Source: a virus | DNA length: 49,634 bases | Strand: one strand, 5' to 3' | IMG/VR virus record: IMGVR_UViG_3300037847_004172 | Span: 1-49,634 of that record | Shown: in pieces, positions 40,484 through 47,713 of the stretch | Position numbering within the stretch: the stretch's first letter is position 1 | How the letters are laid out: each line of letters starts with the position of its first letter | The notes under the pieces: generated by a model | What the model was told of the DNA's origin: nothing | Database searches by the model: none | Seen by the model: only the letters and a program-made list of their open reading frames with translations | Made by a program: the position numbers and the translations under genes

Positions 40484-41025
40484 ACATATTTGTGTTAGAC
40501 GAGAACCCAATACTTGCAGGTAAGATGTATTGCGACAAGCACGTGCCTAAGATGGTCGTGGAGTTGTATCAACAACTTGGTAGCGCAGTCATCAGACACG
40601 GTGCTACACCCGACCAACTCCCGCTTACAAAGGCCGGAACGCCACTACGCGGTGGCTACCACAATCACCCCGCGACTCGTTGGGTGGGAGATTCACGCGC
40701 AAACTTCCTGTGGGCATCATATCACGCGGCAGTTTTGTGTGAGGAGTACAACAAAAGATTTGCAAAAGAACATTTTTGTGAGTTGGGATTGGAGCAACTT
40801 TACACACTGAGTTATCTCATACCCGAAGGAGACCTTACACCATTTGCACTATGTATGCCGGATGAATACAGGCCGGAGAACGTAGACGGGGATGAGGTCA
40901 TCTACCATGCAACAGGTGATGTCGCGGTGCAAGCATACAGAGACTACTACCATAGCAAAACATTTGCAAGATGGGACAAAGGGCGAGACGCACCCGCTTG
41001 GTGGAAAGGTGCAAGGGAGGAATGA
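40480..41025 (+). CDS. Widespread phage protein (Asn-Ile-Phe-Val-Leu-Asp type), unknown function
   Basis: A 181-residue protein from the ATG at 40480. It opens Met-Asn-Ile-Phe-Val-Leu-Asp-Glu-Asn-Pro, then Cys-Asp-Lys-His-Val-Pro-Lys-Met-Val-Val-Glu. It continues His-Pro-Ala-Thr-Arg-Trp, Asn-Phe-Leu-Trp, Cys-Met-Pro-Asp-Glu-Tyr and ends with Tyr-Arg-Asp-Tyr-Tyr ... Trp-Trp. This pattern recurs in many phage genomes. A relation to pyrimidine-dimer glycosylase-like proteins has occurred to me but cannot be shown here. Confidence 0.65.
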   Translation: MNIFVLDENPILAGKMYCDKHVPKMVVELYQQLGSAVIRHGATPDQLPLTKAGTPLRGGYHNHPATRWVGDSRANFLWASYHAAVLCEEYNKRFAKEHFCELGLEQLYTLSYLIPEGDLTPFALCMPDEYRPENVDGDEVIYHATGDVAVQAYRDYYHSKTFARWDKGRDAPAWWKGAREE

Positions 41026-41028
41026 AAA

Positions 41029-41196
41029 ATGAATGGTATGTTTAACAGATACGAAGGATATGAAAAGGAAAGCATTTTGCGAAAGATAGACGAAAAGAAA
41101 AGAGAGATTGTTTATCTCGATGCAGAGATAAGCAGTGCAGAAGAAGATTTGCAAATGCTCGAATTGGAATTAGAACGCATAGAGGAGGAGGAGTGA
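41029..41196 (+). CDS. 55-residue coiled-coil peptide
   Basis: A short frame between two overlapped genes, preceded by GGGAGGAATG. Strong heptad pattern (Ile-Leu-Arg-Lys-Ile-Asp-Glu-Lys; Leu-Gln-Met-Leu-Glu-Leu-Glu-Leu-Glu) and a terminal four-Glu run encoding the next ribosome site. Confidence 0.55.
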   Translation: MNGMFNRYEGYEKESILRKIDEKKREIVYLDAEISSAEEDLQMLELELERIEEEE

Positions 41197-41355
41197 ATGA
41201 CATTGGAGAATCTAAGAGAAGAAATGCAAGCAACTTTGGATGAGGAAGTTAAAAGGTCAAGATACGATGATTGGGATTATGACGTTGATACTTGGATTGA
41301 AGTCCTTGAGATGGTGCTAAGACGGATAGACCATTACATAGGTGAGGAGGAGTGA
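41197..41355 (+). CDS. 52-residue acidic peptide
   Basis: Starts directly after the previous stop, with GAGGAGGAGGAG before it. Tyr-Asp-Asp-Trp-Asp-Tyr-Asp-Val-Asp-Thr-Trp in the middle and a helix Glu-Met-Val-Leu-Arg-Arg-Ile like that in the 37839-38009 product. Unknown. Confidence 0.52.
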   Translation: MTLENLREEMQATLDEEVKRSRYDDWDYDVDTWIEVLEMVLRRIDHYIGEEE

Positions 41356-41357
41356 GT

Positions 41358-41441
41358 ATGACTACGAGAATCTTCTGTCCCCGATGCGAACATTCAATAG
41401 CATACTGCGCTTCGTATGGTTGCAAGGAGTTGAAAGCATGA
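41358..41441 (+). CDS. 27-residue zinc-knuckle peptide
   Basis: Begins after GAGGAGGAGTGAGT. Cys-Pro-Arg-Cys-Glu-His and Cys-Ala-Ser-Tyr-Gly-Cys give four Cys and one His for metal binding. The stop overlaps the next start (ATGA). The tight fit supports translation. Confidence 0.5.
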   Translation: MTTRIFCPRCEHSIAYCASYGCKELKA

Positions 41442-41632
41442 GTGAAGAACCATTCGTACAAACAAAGAGATGTTGCATTTGCAACGAATTGTTAGACGTG
41501 AAAAGAACAGATGAAGGCAAGGTATACTGGACTAACGGACACAATGCCGAACCTGTTATGACAGGTAGGTGTTGCGATGTTTGCCAGTGGGGGAAAGTAA
41601 TGCCCGCAAGATTAGAGGCGGTGTTCTCTTGA
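41438..41632 (+). CDS. Zinc-finger protein, phage type
   Basis: A 64-residue protein from the ATG at 41438. Cys-Cys-Ile-Cys-Asn-Glu, then Thr-Asn-Gly-His-Asn-Ala-Glu-Pro-Val and Gly-Arg-Cys-Cys-Asp-Val-Cys. This is a pattern (Cys pair, Gly-His-Asn-Ala-x-Pro, Cys-Cys-x-x-Cys) common to small phage zinc proteins. Function unknown. Confidence 0.65.
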   Translation: MSEEPFVQTKRCCICNELLDVKRTDEGKVYWTNGHNAEPVMTGRCCDVCQWGKVMPARLEAVFS

Positions 41633-41751
41633 TTTTCGATTTGTTAGAAGAAATGTACGAAGACCCGTTGGAAATCGTAGCCACGCTCTTGCAAGTTGCA
41701 ATCGGTTGCGTGGGTGTAGCCCTTTGTGTGATAGTGGGGGCATTCCTATGA
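41629..41751 (+). CDS. 40-residue single-span membrane peptide
   Basis: A frame beginning at TTG 41629 (TTGA overlap), or at ATG 41653. The C-terminal 22 residues are a membrane segment (Leu-Gln-Val-Ala-Ile-Gly-Cys-Val-Gly-Val-Ala-Leu-Cys-Val-Ile-Val). A holin-like or membrane-regulator peptide is possible; the start is uncertain. Confidence 0.45.
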   Translation: MIFDLLEEMYEDPLEIVATLLQVAIGCVGVALCVIVGAFL

Positions 41752-42101
41752 GAACAGAACGAGAAATAGTCACAAGAGTTGACGATAGGAACGATGAGGT
41801 AGACTCATTCGTGCGTTGGCTTGCAATTAATGTAGGTACTGGTATAGTGGAGAGAGCATCCATGACATCATACAGAAACGAGGGCGCACTTGCAATGATT
41901 AAGGTGCGTCTATGGGGGATGTCTGAGGTAATCAGATACAACATACGAACAAGCACACTTACAAGAACAACATACGAATTGATGCAGACATTGTGGTTGT
42001 GCGGGGATGACTTTACGATAGAGAAAGAGTTAGCCTTGCAACTACAAGATATGTATGGTGCGCCAGTGGTGGAGGTAGATGGCAAGAACGAAGGCGCATG
42101 A
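41748..42101 (+). CDS. 117-residue protein, unknown
   Basis: ATG at 41748 overlaps the previous stop. Mixed alpha/beta (Arg-Trp-Leu-Ala-Ile-Asn-Val-Gly-Thr-Gly-Ile-Val; Ala-Met-Ile-Lys-Val-Arg-Leu-Trp-Gly). The C-terminal 23 bases overlap the next gene in another frame. Confidence 0.57.
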   Translation: MRTEREIVTRVDDRNDEVDSFVRWLAINVGTGIVERASMTSYRNEGALAMIKVRLWGMSEVIRYNIRTSTLTRTTYELMQTLWLCGDDFTIEKELALQLQDMYGAPVVEVDGKNEGA

Positions 42102-42282
42102 CCGAGCAGGTATACAGACTTACAAGTGCTTCACTTGCAAGCGTATAATGAAGAAGCAAGGTTGTGACGATAAGATTAAAAACTGCGCTCGGTGCGTTAG
42201 AAGAAAGCGAGAAGCGAAAGAAAAGGCAAAGAGGTTGAAAGAATATGACAAGGAAAGAAAAAGACGAGAAGCCAAGAATTGA
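42079..42282 (+). CDS. Small basic zinc-finger protein
   Basis: A 67-residue, very Lys/Arg-rich protein. Cys-Phe-Thr-Cys near residue 17 and Cys-Ala-Arg-Cys near residue 37 form a likely zinc site, followed by a basic helix. Nucleic-acid binding is likely. It overlaps both neighbours. Confidence 0.6.
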   Translation: MARTKAHDRAGIQTYKCFTCKRIMKKQGCDDKIKNCARCVRRKREAKEKAKRLKEYDKERKRREAKN

Positions 42283-42961
42283 GACATTAGAAGACGCAGG
42301 TTTCCTGTTTGCATTCCTGTTAGACAAAGGAATAGATTTTGACAGGGACATGGGTTTGCAAGACATCGAGGGTGGTAAACTTGTGTGGAACGCATTTGCA
42401 AAACACCACATAAAGGCAGATGCAATAACACATATCCACAACAATGTGATAGAGGCGTATGAGATGTTTGACGATTACAAGTACAGTGCCGAGTGTTTTG
42501 TTGCAATTATGCAACTACGCAGAGTGGTAAGGACAGTGTGTATGGAACACGGAAAAACACCAGTGAGCGAAGACAAACTCTATGGTTTCAGCGAACAAGA
42601 CTTGCAACACCCTATTGGAACACAAGAAGCAACAGTCCTATTCCCGTTGGTGGAGATGTCCGTATCCCAACTTGCATTGTGTGGAGTTGAGGGGTATGTG
42701 CAAGATGGGCGTGGATTCGTGGGCTTAGATATGGATGTTGTAAGAAAAGCACCCAAAGAAGTGCAACAATTGACAGACCTCCTATTGAGAATAGACTTCG
42801 AGACCAATCCAAACCCAACAGGCCATAGGTATGAGGCAAAGAACAAAACTATGGCGGAGGCAGTCACGGATGTTATGCAGAAAGTGGATGGGTTCGATGA
42901 AGAAGACTTGCAAGACATTGACAACGATGAAGACTATGACGACTCGGTGGTGGACTGGTGA
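42245..42961 (+). CDS. 238-residue acidic protein, unknown
   Basis: Mostly helical, with a long acidic C-terminal tail (Asp/Glu run of about 20 residues ending Val-Val-Asp-Trp). Middle part has Leu-Phe-Pro-Leu-Val-Glu-Met-Ser-Val-Ser-Gln-Leu-Ala-Leu-Cys. Its length makes it one of the main genes of this block, but no family is recognised. The acidic tail could mimic DNA or recruit basic partners (speculation). Confidence 0.6.
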   Translation: MTRKEKDEKPRIETLEDAGFLFAFLLDKGIDFDRDMGLQDIEGGKLVWNAFAKHHIKADAITHIHNNVIEAYEMFDDYKYSAECFVAIMQLRRVVRTVCMEHGKTPVSEDKLYGFSEQDLQHPIGTQEATVLFPLVEMSVSQLALCGVEGYVQDGRGFVGLDMDVVRKAPKEVQQLTDLLLRIDFETNPNPTGHRYEAKNKTMAEAVTDVMQKVDGFDEEDLQDIDNDEDYDDSVVDW

Positions 42962-43446
42962 AGTTTGGAGTTGAGTTGATTCCCCGCAACACATGGGGGA
43001 GTAATCTACGCACACTGCTACGTGGTGCAACATGGGACAGGCTACGCAAGGACTGCTATGAGAAGGCAGGTCATGTATGTGAGGTATGCGGACACACTGG
43101 CCTTGAGCAAGGCCGTAGGCACGCAGTAGAGGCACATGAGAGATGGGAGTACGATGACGATACGCTCACTCAGAAGTACAAGGGCTTGATTGCTCTATGC
43201 CCGCGCCATCACGAAGTCGCGCACTTGGGTAGAGCATTGGCAACAGGCAAGGGTGGCAGAGCATTGCAACTACTTGCAATTACAAACGATTGGAGCATGG
43301 AGGAGGCATTCAGACACGCGAATGAAGCCATGATGCTACACGAAATACGCTCCCTGCGTGGAGAATGGTCTCTCGATTTGCAAGAATTATCCAAAGAGGA
43401 GGCTCTTACAGATTGGGATAGAAAAAACAACAAGGTGATAACATGA
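42958..43446 (+). CDS. HNH endonuclease-like protein
   Basis: A 162-residue protein starting at GTG (TGGTGA overlap). Cys41-x-x-Cys44, then Val-Glu-Ala-His60-Glu-Arg-Trp-Glu-Tyr, and Leu-Cys81-Pro-Arg-His84-His85 ... His89 outline a zinc-supported HNH/beta-beta-alpha-metal nuclease core. The C-terminal half is helical. Free-standing phage HNH proteins of this size act in DNA cleavage, sometimes with the terminase, though this one lies 12 kb from terL. Confidence 0.75.
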   Translation: MKFGVELIPRNTWGSNLRTLLRGATWDRLRKDCYEKAGHVCEVCGHTGLEQGRRHAVEAHERWEYDDDTLTQKYKGLIALCPRHHEVAHLGRALATGKGGRALQLLAITNDWSMEEAFRHANEAMMLHEIRSLRGEWSLDLQELSKEEALTDWDRKNNKVIT

Positions 43447-43700
43447 GCAGAAAAAGAGACATAAACATACAGAGAGGCTTTTTGTTGGGCGAGTTTCCAA
43501 CAGACACAGGACAAGCAATGATACGAGCAGACGATGTAAGCGCAGTAGTTGCATTACGCAGACCAAACACGTGTGATATACACATGACGAGTGGAACGAT
43601 ATTCACCGTAGAAATGAGTTTGCATAATGTTTTGCAAATGTTGCAACTCGAAGTCTGTTGCGTAGCAGAGAACAAGGACGAGGAGGACTACGGAGAATGA
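43443..43700 (+). CDS. 85-residue protein, unknown
   Basis: Starts in ATGA. Beta-type core (Ala-Met-Ile-Arg-Ala-Asp-Asp-Val-Ser-Ala-Val-Val-Ala-Leu; Cys-Asp-Ile-His-Met-Thr-Ser-Gly) and acidic end. Unknown. Confidence 0.57.
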   Translation: MSRKRDINIQRGFLLGEFPTDTGQAMIRADDVSAVVALRRPNTCDIHMTSGTIFTVEMSLHNVLQMLQLEVCCVAENKDEEDYGE

Positions 43701-43999
43701 GTCGTAGACAACTCAACGGCAAAAGCATATTTCGGTACAAAGGATACAAAGAGTTAGTCTTGTGTGCCGAATACCTGCGTGATGTAATGTCTGTTGCAAC
43801 TACACATGAGTTGCTAAACAATGTGAGATACAAGAACGGCAAGCGTCTCAACCAGTCCACACGCCACCTATCCGCGCGTTTGCAAAGGCACAGGTCATTT
43901 GTAGGGACAAGGGATGCACAGAACCCGCATCACCCTACCGTATGGAGATTGGCAAACCATGATATATTCGATGAAGCACCGACAAGAAAGGGTGACTGA
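43697..43999 (+). CDS. 100-residue basic protein, unknown
   Basis: ATG at 43697 (ATGA overlap) with GGAG just before. Arg/His/Asn-rich (Leu-Asn-Asn-Val-Arg-Tyr-Lys-Asn-Gly-Lys-Arg-Leu-Asn-Gln; Ala-Arg-Leu-Gln-Arg-His-Arg). Resembles small DNA-binding proteins in composition only. Confidence 0.57.
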   Translation: MSRRQLNGKSIFRYKGYKELVLCAEYLRDVMSVATTHELLNNVRYKNGKRLNQSTRHLSARLQRHRSFVGTRDAQNPHHPTVWRLANHDIFDEAPTRKGD

Positions 44000-44500
44000 A
44001 TGAACGAATGGCACAAGTTTCAATGCGAGATAATCACAACGCCACACTACGGGAAATGCAAACTCATACACAGGCGCACAGGTGATGTTTGGTTAGAGTT
44101 GCAACATCCTACCGGAGAGAACCGTAAACTGACAGTCAAGCGGGATTATTTCAGAAGCCCAAGAGGAAAAGACTTGGATGAAATCTTCGACCCGATAAAC
44201 AATGAACACCATAGGCACTTTTGCAACATGACTGGTGTATGGTTTTATGTAAACACGCTACGATTGGGGATGGATATAGAGCCGATGGAGTGGGGATTAG
44301 CACACAAAGACCAAGCCTTGCAACTTGCAGAATGGATGAGTAGGTCTCCCTCCTTCTTTTTCGTTGTGGCTATGTATGAACCAAGAAGTATTAAGGCATC
44401 AGATTTCTTGCTAAATATACCGGAGGGAATCAGACCTCCAATAGACCCGAAGGGAGTGACATTCTATGACGACCCGTACTTGCAAGGATTACAAGGGTGA
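44000..44500 (+). CDS. 166-residue protein, unknown
   Basis: Starts right after the previous stop (TGAATG). Mixed alpha/beta with Trp/Tyr/His-rich segments (Trp-His-Lys-Phe-Gln-Cys-Glu-Ile-Ile; His-Phe-Cys-Asn-Met-Thr-Gly-Val-Trp). Overlaps the following zinc-ribbon gene by 35 bases. Unknown. Confidence 0.6.
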   Translation: MNEWHKFQCEIITTPHYGKCKLIHRRTGDVWLELQHPTGENRKLTVKRDYFRSPRGKDLDEIFDPINNEHHRHFCNMTGVWFYVNTLRLGMDIEPMEWGLAHKDQALQLAEWMSRSPSFFFVVAMYEPRSIKASDFLLNIPEGIRPPIDPKGVTFYDDPYLQGLQG

Positions 44501-44693
44501 GATACCCGTATTGCACGCCTTTGAGGGCTTTAGCGAGAAGGCAGTGTGTGGATACGAGTACCCTGTGCAAGAACACCACACAGACCCCCCTGTATTCCCC
44601 GCGTACTTCATGGATGACGCGAACACGCATCTAAGGCCGAGATGCAAAGAATGCTTTGCAACTATTGATAAAGCCAAAACAAACACGCGGTAA
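44466..44693 (+). CDS. 75-residue zinc-ribbon-like protein
   Basis: Cys-Lys-Asp and Val-Cys-Gly-Tyr-Glu-Tyr, then Arg-Pro-Arg-Cys-Lys-Glu-Cys-Phe, with His-Thr and His-His residues nearby. A likely small metal-binding protein, last of the small-gene operon. Followed at once by a hairpin. Confidence 0.6.
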   Translation: MTTRTCKDYKGEIPVLHAFEGFSEKAVCGYEYPVQEHHTDPPVFPAYFMDDANTHLRPRCKECFATIDKAKTNTR

Positions 44694-44748
44694 TGTAGAA
44701 GAAGGCGGGCATTCCTCCTGTCATTCATTCCTCCCGCTACCTTCTACA
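44694..44748 (+). terminator. Long hairpin after the small-gene operon
   Basis: TGTAGAAG (44694-44701) and GCGGG (44705-44709) pair with CCCGC (44733-44737) and CTTCTACA (44741-44748), leaving three-base internal loops. No strong T run follows. Probably a transcript end or processing structure. Confidence 0.6.
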
Positions 44749-44771
44749 CCCAATTATTCATAACACGCAGT

Positions 44772-45482
44772 ATGCTTGCAAGATACATGAGGCATCCTGT
44801 TCTTATCGCTGGTAGATACTTATTTGCAAAACCGGAGAGACATATAACAGTCACAGATTTTCAAGCATGGCGTTTGATACAACGCGGTGATAGGAGAAGA
44901 AGGCGATTCAGCCCGAAACTTACACTGGATATACAGGGTTATACCGTAGTCTTGCAAGGATACAATGCGGTTTGGGATTTCCTCGACTGCTTACATAGTG
45001 GATTGTTGAGGAGAAACCTCAACTATCTGATGAAGGGTTATGAGTGGGGCGCGAGTGAGGAATTGCAAATACTAATAGAGGAGAGTAGTAGGGATTACAT
45101 TTGTTTTGACTTGGTAGAAAGTGGATTTGCAAAAGCCGATACTCGCAAGAGGCTGCTGCTGCCAACCAAACAAGGAGACAAAGATTGTTCAGTGTCATTT
45201 GTAAGTGGAAAGAACATCGTTTTTGCTGTACTTGCAAGTAAAGAAGAATCGTTAGTGCTGCTCTTAGGAGAGGGTGGTGTGAGACCGAGAACAGGAGTTG
45301 TTGTAAGAAAGAAAGGAGGAGTTGCAGAGTTTATCAGCGAGAACCTTGAGTTGCAATGTGGTGTAGTCGGAGACTACAAAACGAAACTGAATATGTTTGA
45401 AGAAGAAGTAGATGAGTTGGAATATTTACAATATCTTCAATTGATTCAGAACCCCGTAGGAAAAAATACAGGCTCGCAGTAA
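44772..45482 (+). CDS. 236-residue protein, unknown
   Basis: A stand-alone gene between the hairpin and the duplicated control element. Basic N-terminus (Arg-Gly-Asp-Arg-Arg-Arg-Arg-Arg-Phe), then alternating strands (Tyr-Thr-Val-Val-Leu-Gln-Gly-Tyr; Asn-Ile-Val-Phe-Ala-Val-Leu-Ala) suggesting a clamp-like or beta-rich fold; this is a guess. No ribosome site is obvious before the ATG at 44772. Confidence 0.6.
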   Translation: MLARYMRHPVLIAGRYLFAKPERHITVTDFQAWRLIQRGDRRRRRFSPKLTLDIQGYTVVLQGYNAVWDFLDCLHSGLLRRNLNYLMKGYEWGASEELQILIEESSRDYICFDLVESGFAKADTRKRLLLPTKQGDKDCSVSFVSGKNIVFAVLASKEESLVLLLGEGGVRPRTGVVVRKKGGVAEFISENLELQCGVVGDYKTKLNMFEEEVDELEYLQYLQLIQNPVGKNTGSQ

Positions 45483-45503
45483 AGCGGTTTGTTGCAATAA
45501 TTC

Positions 45504-45599
45504 TATTCCCTATAAGGCGTTGAATGAAAGGGAGAGAAGAAAAATATCCCATAGTGAATAAAAAGAATAGAGAAAGACGCTTACTGAGAGGTTGTATTC
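45504..45599 (+). promoter_or_regulatory. Duplicated inverted-repeat control element (copy B)
   Basis: TATTCCCTATAAGG at 45504-45517 and TATCCCATAGTGAATA at 45545-45560, then TACTG, GAGG and TGTA at the same distances as in copy A (27846-27939). Arm spacing is two bases longer than in A. About 26 of 40 bases after the right arm agree. It precedes the rightmost operon, as copy A precedes the terminase operon. Confidence 0.7.
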
Positions 45600-45636
45600 T
45601 TTCAGAATTAATACTTTCAGACCCAAACTATATGCT

Positions 45637-46023
45637 ATGTTTATAGGGACATTGGATTACGCTAACTACATGGAGCAAAAGAGACGGCCAAAAACAGGGG
45701 CGCGTGTATTAGACGCGACCTATGAGATAGTAGAGGAACGAGGAGGAGTAGGAGACATTAGAGAGGTGTACGACACAGTTGTAAATAGGAGAGTTTGGTC
45801 TAACATAAGAAACAAAGACAGTCAAATGTGTTTTGCAGACTTCGTGCAAAAGATACAGAAAAGTAGAATCATGCGTTATGAAGATGGATTCATAATCAAC
45901 AAAGACTTGCAACAGGAGGCAACGAAGTATCTTTCTTACACGCACCCACGAACCAAGAGAAGCCGTCTACCTAAGTTGCTACTCAAGGAGGTGGAGAGAC
46001 TTGAACAACAGCGTTCAGAATAA
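45637..46023 (+). CDS. 128-residue protein, unknown
   Basis: ATG at 45637 is preferred. The frame is open upstream to a TTG at 45592, but that lies inside the control element. Charged, helical protein (Val-Leu-Asp-Ala-Thr-Tyr-Glu-Ile-Val-Glu-Glu-Arg-Gly-Gly-Val; Arg-Ile-Met-Arg-Tyr-Glu-Asp-Gly-Phe-Ile-Ile), possibly a winged-helix regulator. ATG 45670 is an alternative start. Confidence 0.58.
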   Translation: MFIGTLDYANYMEQKRRPKTGARVLDATYEIVEERGGVGDIREVYDTVVNRRVWSNIRNKDSQMCFADFVQKIQKSRIMRYEDGFIINKDLQQEATKYLSYTHPRTKRSRLPKLLLKEVERLEQQRSE

Positions 46024-46774
46024 TACGGAGACCGACATACACTGGTTGGAAACACCTAATGAGAAACCTACAAAGTTAATCGTGTTCTCACCACAAGAAC
46101 CATGCCCTACACCGAATATAATATTCGGAACAGTAGCAGAGGATGGAAAGAAAGTAGGCGTTCTTCTTTCAAAATTATTGAATGTCAAACCGTTGCAAAA
46201 GGCACACTCTACGGAGGACTTCATTACCATTTACGAAAGTAAGAATGCAAATGCTGTGATAATTTCTATTGCGGGTTTGCAACAAATAAGTCCGACCAAC
46301 TCTAACCATTGGTTGTTCGGCTATCCACTTGTAAGAGATGCTTTGGTCTGTACGCTTCTAAGATACAAGAACATAAACGAAGTTATTTTTGCAACTACGG
46401 ATATGTATTCTGATTACAGGTGGAAAAAGGAGGACTTCAAAGAAGAACCTGCTTGCAGACTCTATCAGTACGATGAGATACCCGAAGACCTTATGTTACC
46501 TATGTTTGTCTTCGCGGGTTTGAGGATTTGCAAAACATACAATCAAAATGCTATGGTGATGTGCTTTTCTGCGAGTGTTGAAAGACCTTTAATCAAGGCC
46601 GCGTTTGCCGATGGTATAGGTATGTTGCCCTTCATGCAACTCGATATTGACTTGGATTACGCAAAAGAGTTATATGCCGAATGGGAGACCGCAACAAAAG
46701 AAGCCGAAGGGGTCATATCACGTGTCATGGAGGAGATGGGTGGTCGAGAGTATGTTGGCGTGGAATCGGTGTGA
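46001..46774 (+). CDS. 257-residue protein, unknown
   Basis: Translation from TTG 46001 is supported by AAGGAGGTGGAG seven bases upstream. Alternating strands and helices (Lys-Leu-Ile-Val-Phe-Ser; Ile-Ile-Phe-Gly-Thr-Val; Ala-Val-Ile-Ile-Ser-Ile-Ala-Gly; Glu-Val-Ile-Phe-Ala-Thr-Thr) give a Rossmann-like impression. A distant likeness to archaeal PAC2-type proteins crossed my mind but is not demonstrated. It overlaps the previous gene by 23 bases. Confidence 0.6.
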   Translation: MNNSVQNNTETDIHWLETPNEKPTKLIVFSPQEPCPTPNIIFGTVAEDGKKVGVLLSKLLNVKPLQKAHSTEDFITIYESKNANAVIISIAGLQQISPTNSNHWLFGYPLVRDALVCTLLRYKNINEVIFATTDMYSDYRWKKEDFKEEPACRLYQYDEIPEDLMLPMFVFAGLRICKTYNQNAMVMCFSASVERPLIKAAFADGIGMLPFMQLDIDLDYAKELYAEWETATKEAEGVISRVMEEMGGREYVGVESV

Positions 46775-46783
46775 GGTGAGATA

Positions 46784-47704
46784 ATGAATACAGATTTGAG
46801 ATTGGGCGATTGTTTAGAAGTAATGAAAACTATGGAGGACAACTCCGTTGATTCTATCGTTACCGACCCACCATACGGACTACATTTCATGCAATCTAAA
46901 TGGGACTATGATGTTCCTTCGGTTGAGATATGGAAAGAGTGCTTGCGTGTGTTGAAGCATGGCGGTCATCTATTGGCTTTCTCCGGCACAAGAACCTATC
47001 ATCGAATGGTAGTCAATATCGAAGATGCAGGGTTTGAGATTAGAGATTGCATACAATGGTTGTATGGGACTGGATTCCCAAAGTCATTAAATGTCGGTGG
47101 TGGTTGGGGAACACAATTGAAACCCGCCAATGAACCTATTTGTCTTGCTCGTAAGCCATTGATAGGAACGGTGGCCGAGAATATTCTTGAGTATGGAACA
47201 GGTGCTATGAATATAGATGGTTGTAGAGTAGGGGAAAAAGGCCGTTGGCCGTCTAATGTGATTCACGATGGTTCAGACGAGGCGATAGAGCATTTGCCCG
47301 CCCGTTATTTTTATTGCGCCAAAGCCAATCAAACGGAAAGGAATGCGGGGTGTGATAATTTACCTCTTAAATTAAATGAAAACTCGACCTACGGAATACA
47401 CACAGATGAAGGGTTGAGGAACAATAACCGCAACCCCGAAAACAGAACAAGAGAACAAAGGAACAATCACCCGACAGTAAAGCCCATTGATTTGATGCGG
47501 TATCTATGTCGCCTAATCACACCGCCCGAAGGTGTAGTCCTTGACCCATTCATGGGTAGCGGTACGACTGGCATATCGGCTTGTCTTGAAGGCTTTAATT
47601 TCGTGGGTATCGAATTAAATGAGGATTATTTGCAAATTGCAAGTCATCGAATAGAACATTGGGGTGATTATGAAACCCAAAGGCAGATAACGGAATGGAT
47701 GTGA
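46784..47704 (+). CDS. DNA methyltransferase (DPPY type, N4-C or N6-A)
   Basis: A 306-residue amino-methyltransferase. Catalytic Asp28-Pro-Pro-Tyr31 lies near the N-terminus and the SAM-binding motif Asp-Pro-Phe-Met-Gly-Ser-Gly-Thr-Thr-Gly near the C-terminus, the beta-class order, with a target-recognition region between (about residues 95-225). It is preceded by GAGGTGAG. No restriction gene lies next to it, so it is probably an orphan used for protection against host nucleases or for epigenetic control. The motif does not tell N4-cytosine from N6-adenine. Confidence 0.9.
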   Translation: MNTDLRLGDCLEVMKTMEDNSVDSIVTDPPYGLHFMQSKWDYDVPSVEIWKECLRVLKHGGHLLAFSGTRTYHRMVVNIEDAGFEIRDCIQWLYGTGFPKSLNVGGGWGTQLKPANEPICLARKPLIGTVAENILEYGTGAMNIDGCRVGEKGRWPSNVIHDGSDEAIEHLPARYFYCAKANQTERNAGCDNLPLKLNENSTYGIHTDEGLRNNNRNPENRTREQRNNHPTVKPIDLMRYLCRLITPPEGVVLDPFMGSGTTGISACLEGFNFVGIELNEDYLQIASHRIEHWGDYETQRQITEWM

Positions 47705-47713
47705 GGTGAGATA

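Noticed and set aside
45592-45636. Upstream TTG start for the gene at 45637
   Set aside because: Those bases belong to the conserved control element shared with 27.9 kb, so they are unlikely to be translated.
46001-46774. Calling this protein a PAC2 proteasome-assembly chaperone
   Set aside because: Only a vague strand-helix likeness was seen, with no decisive motif; left as unknown.
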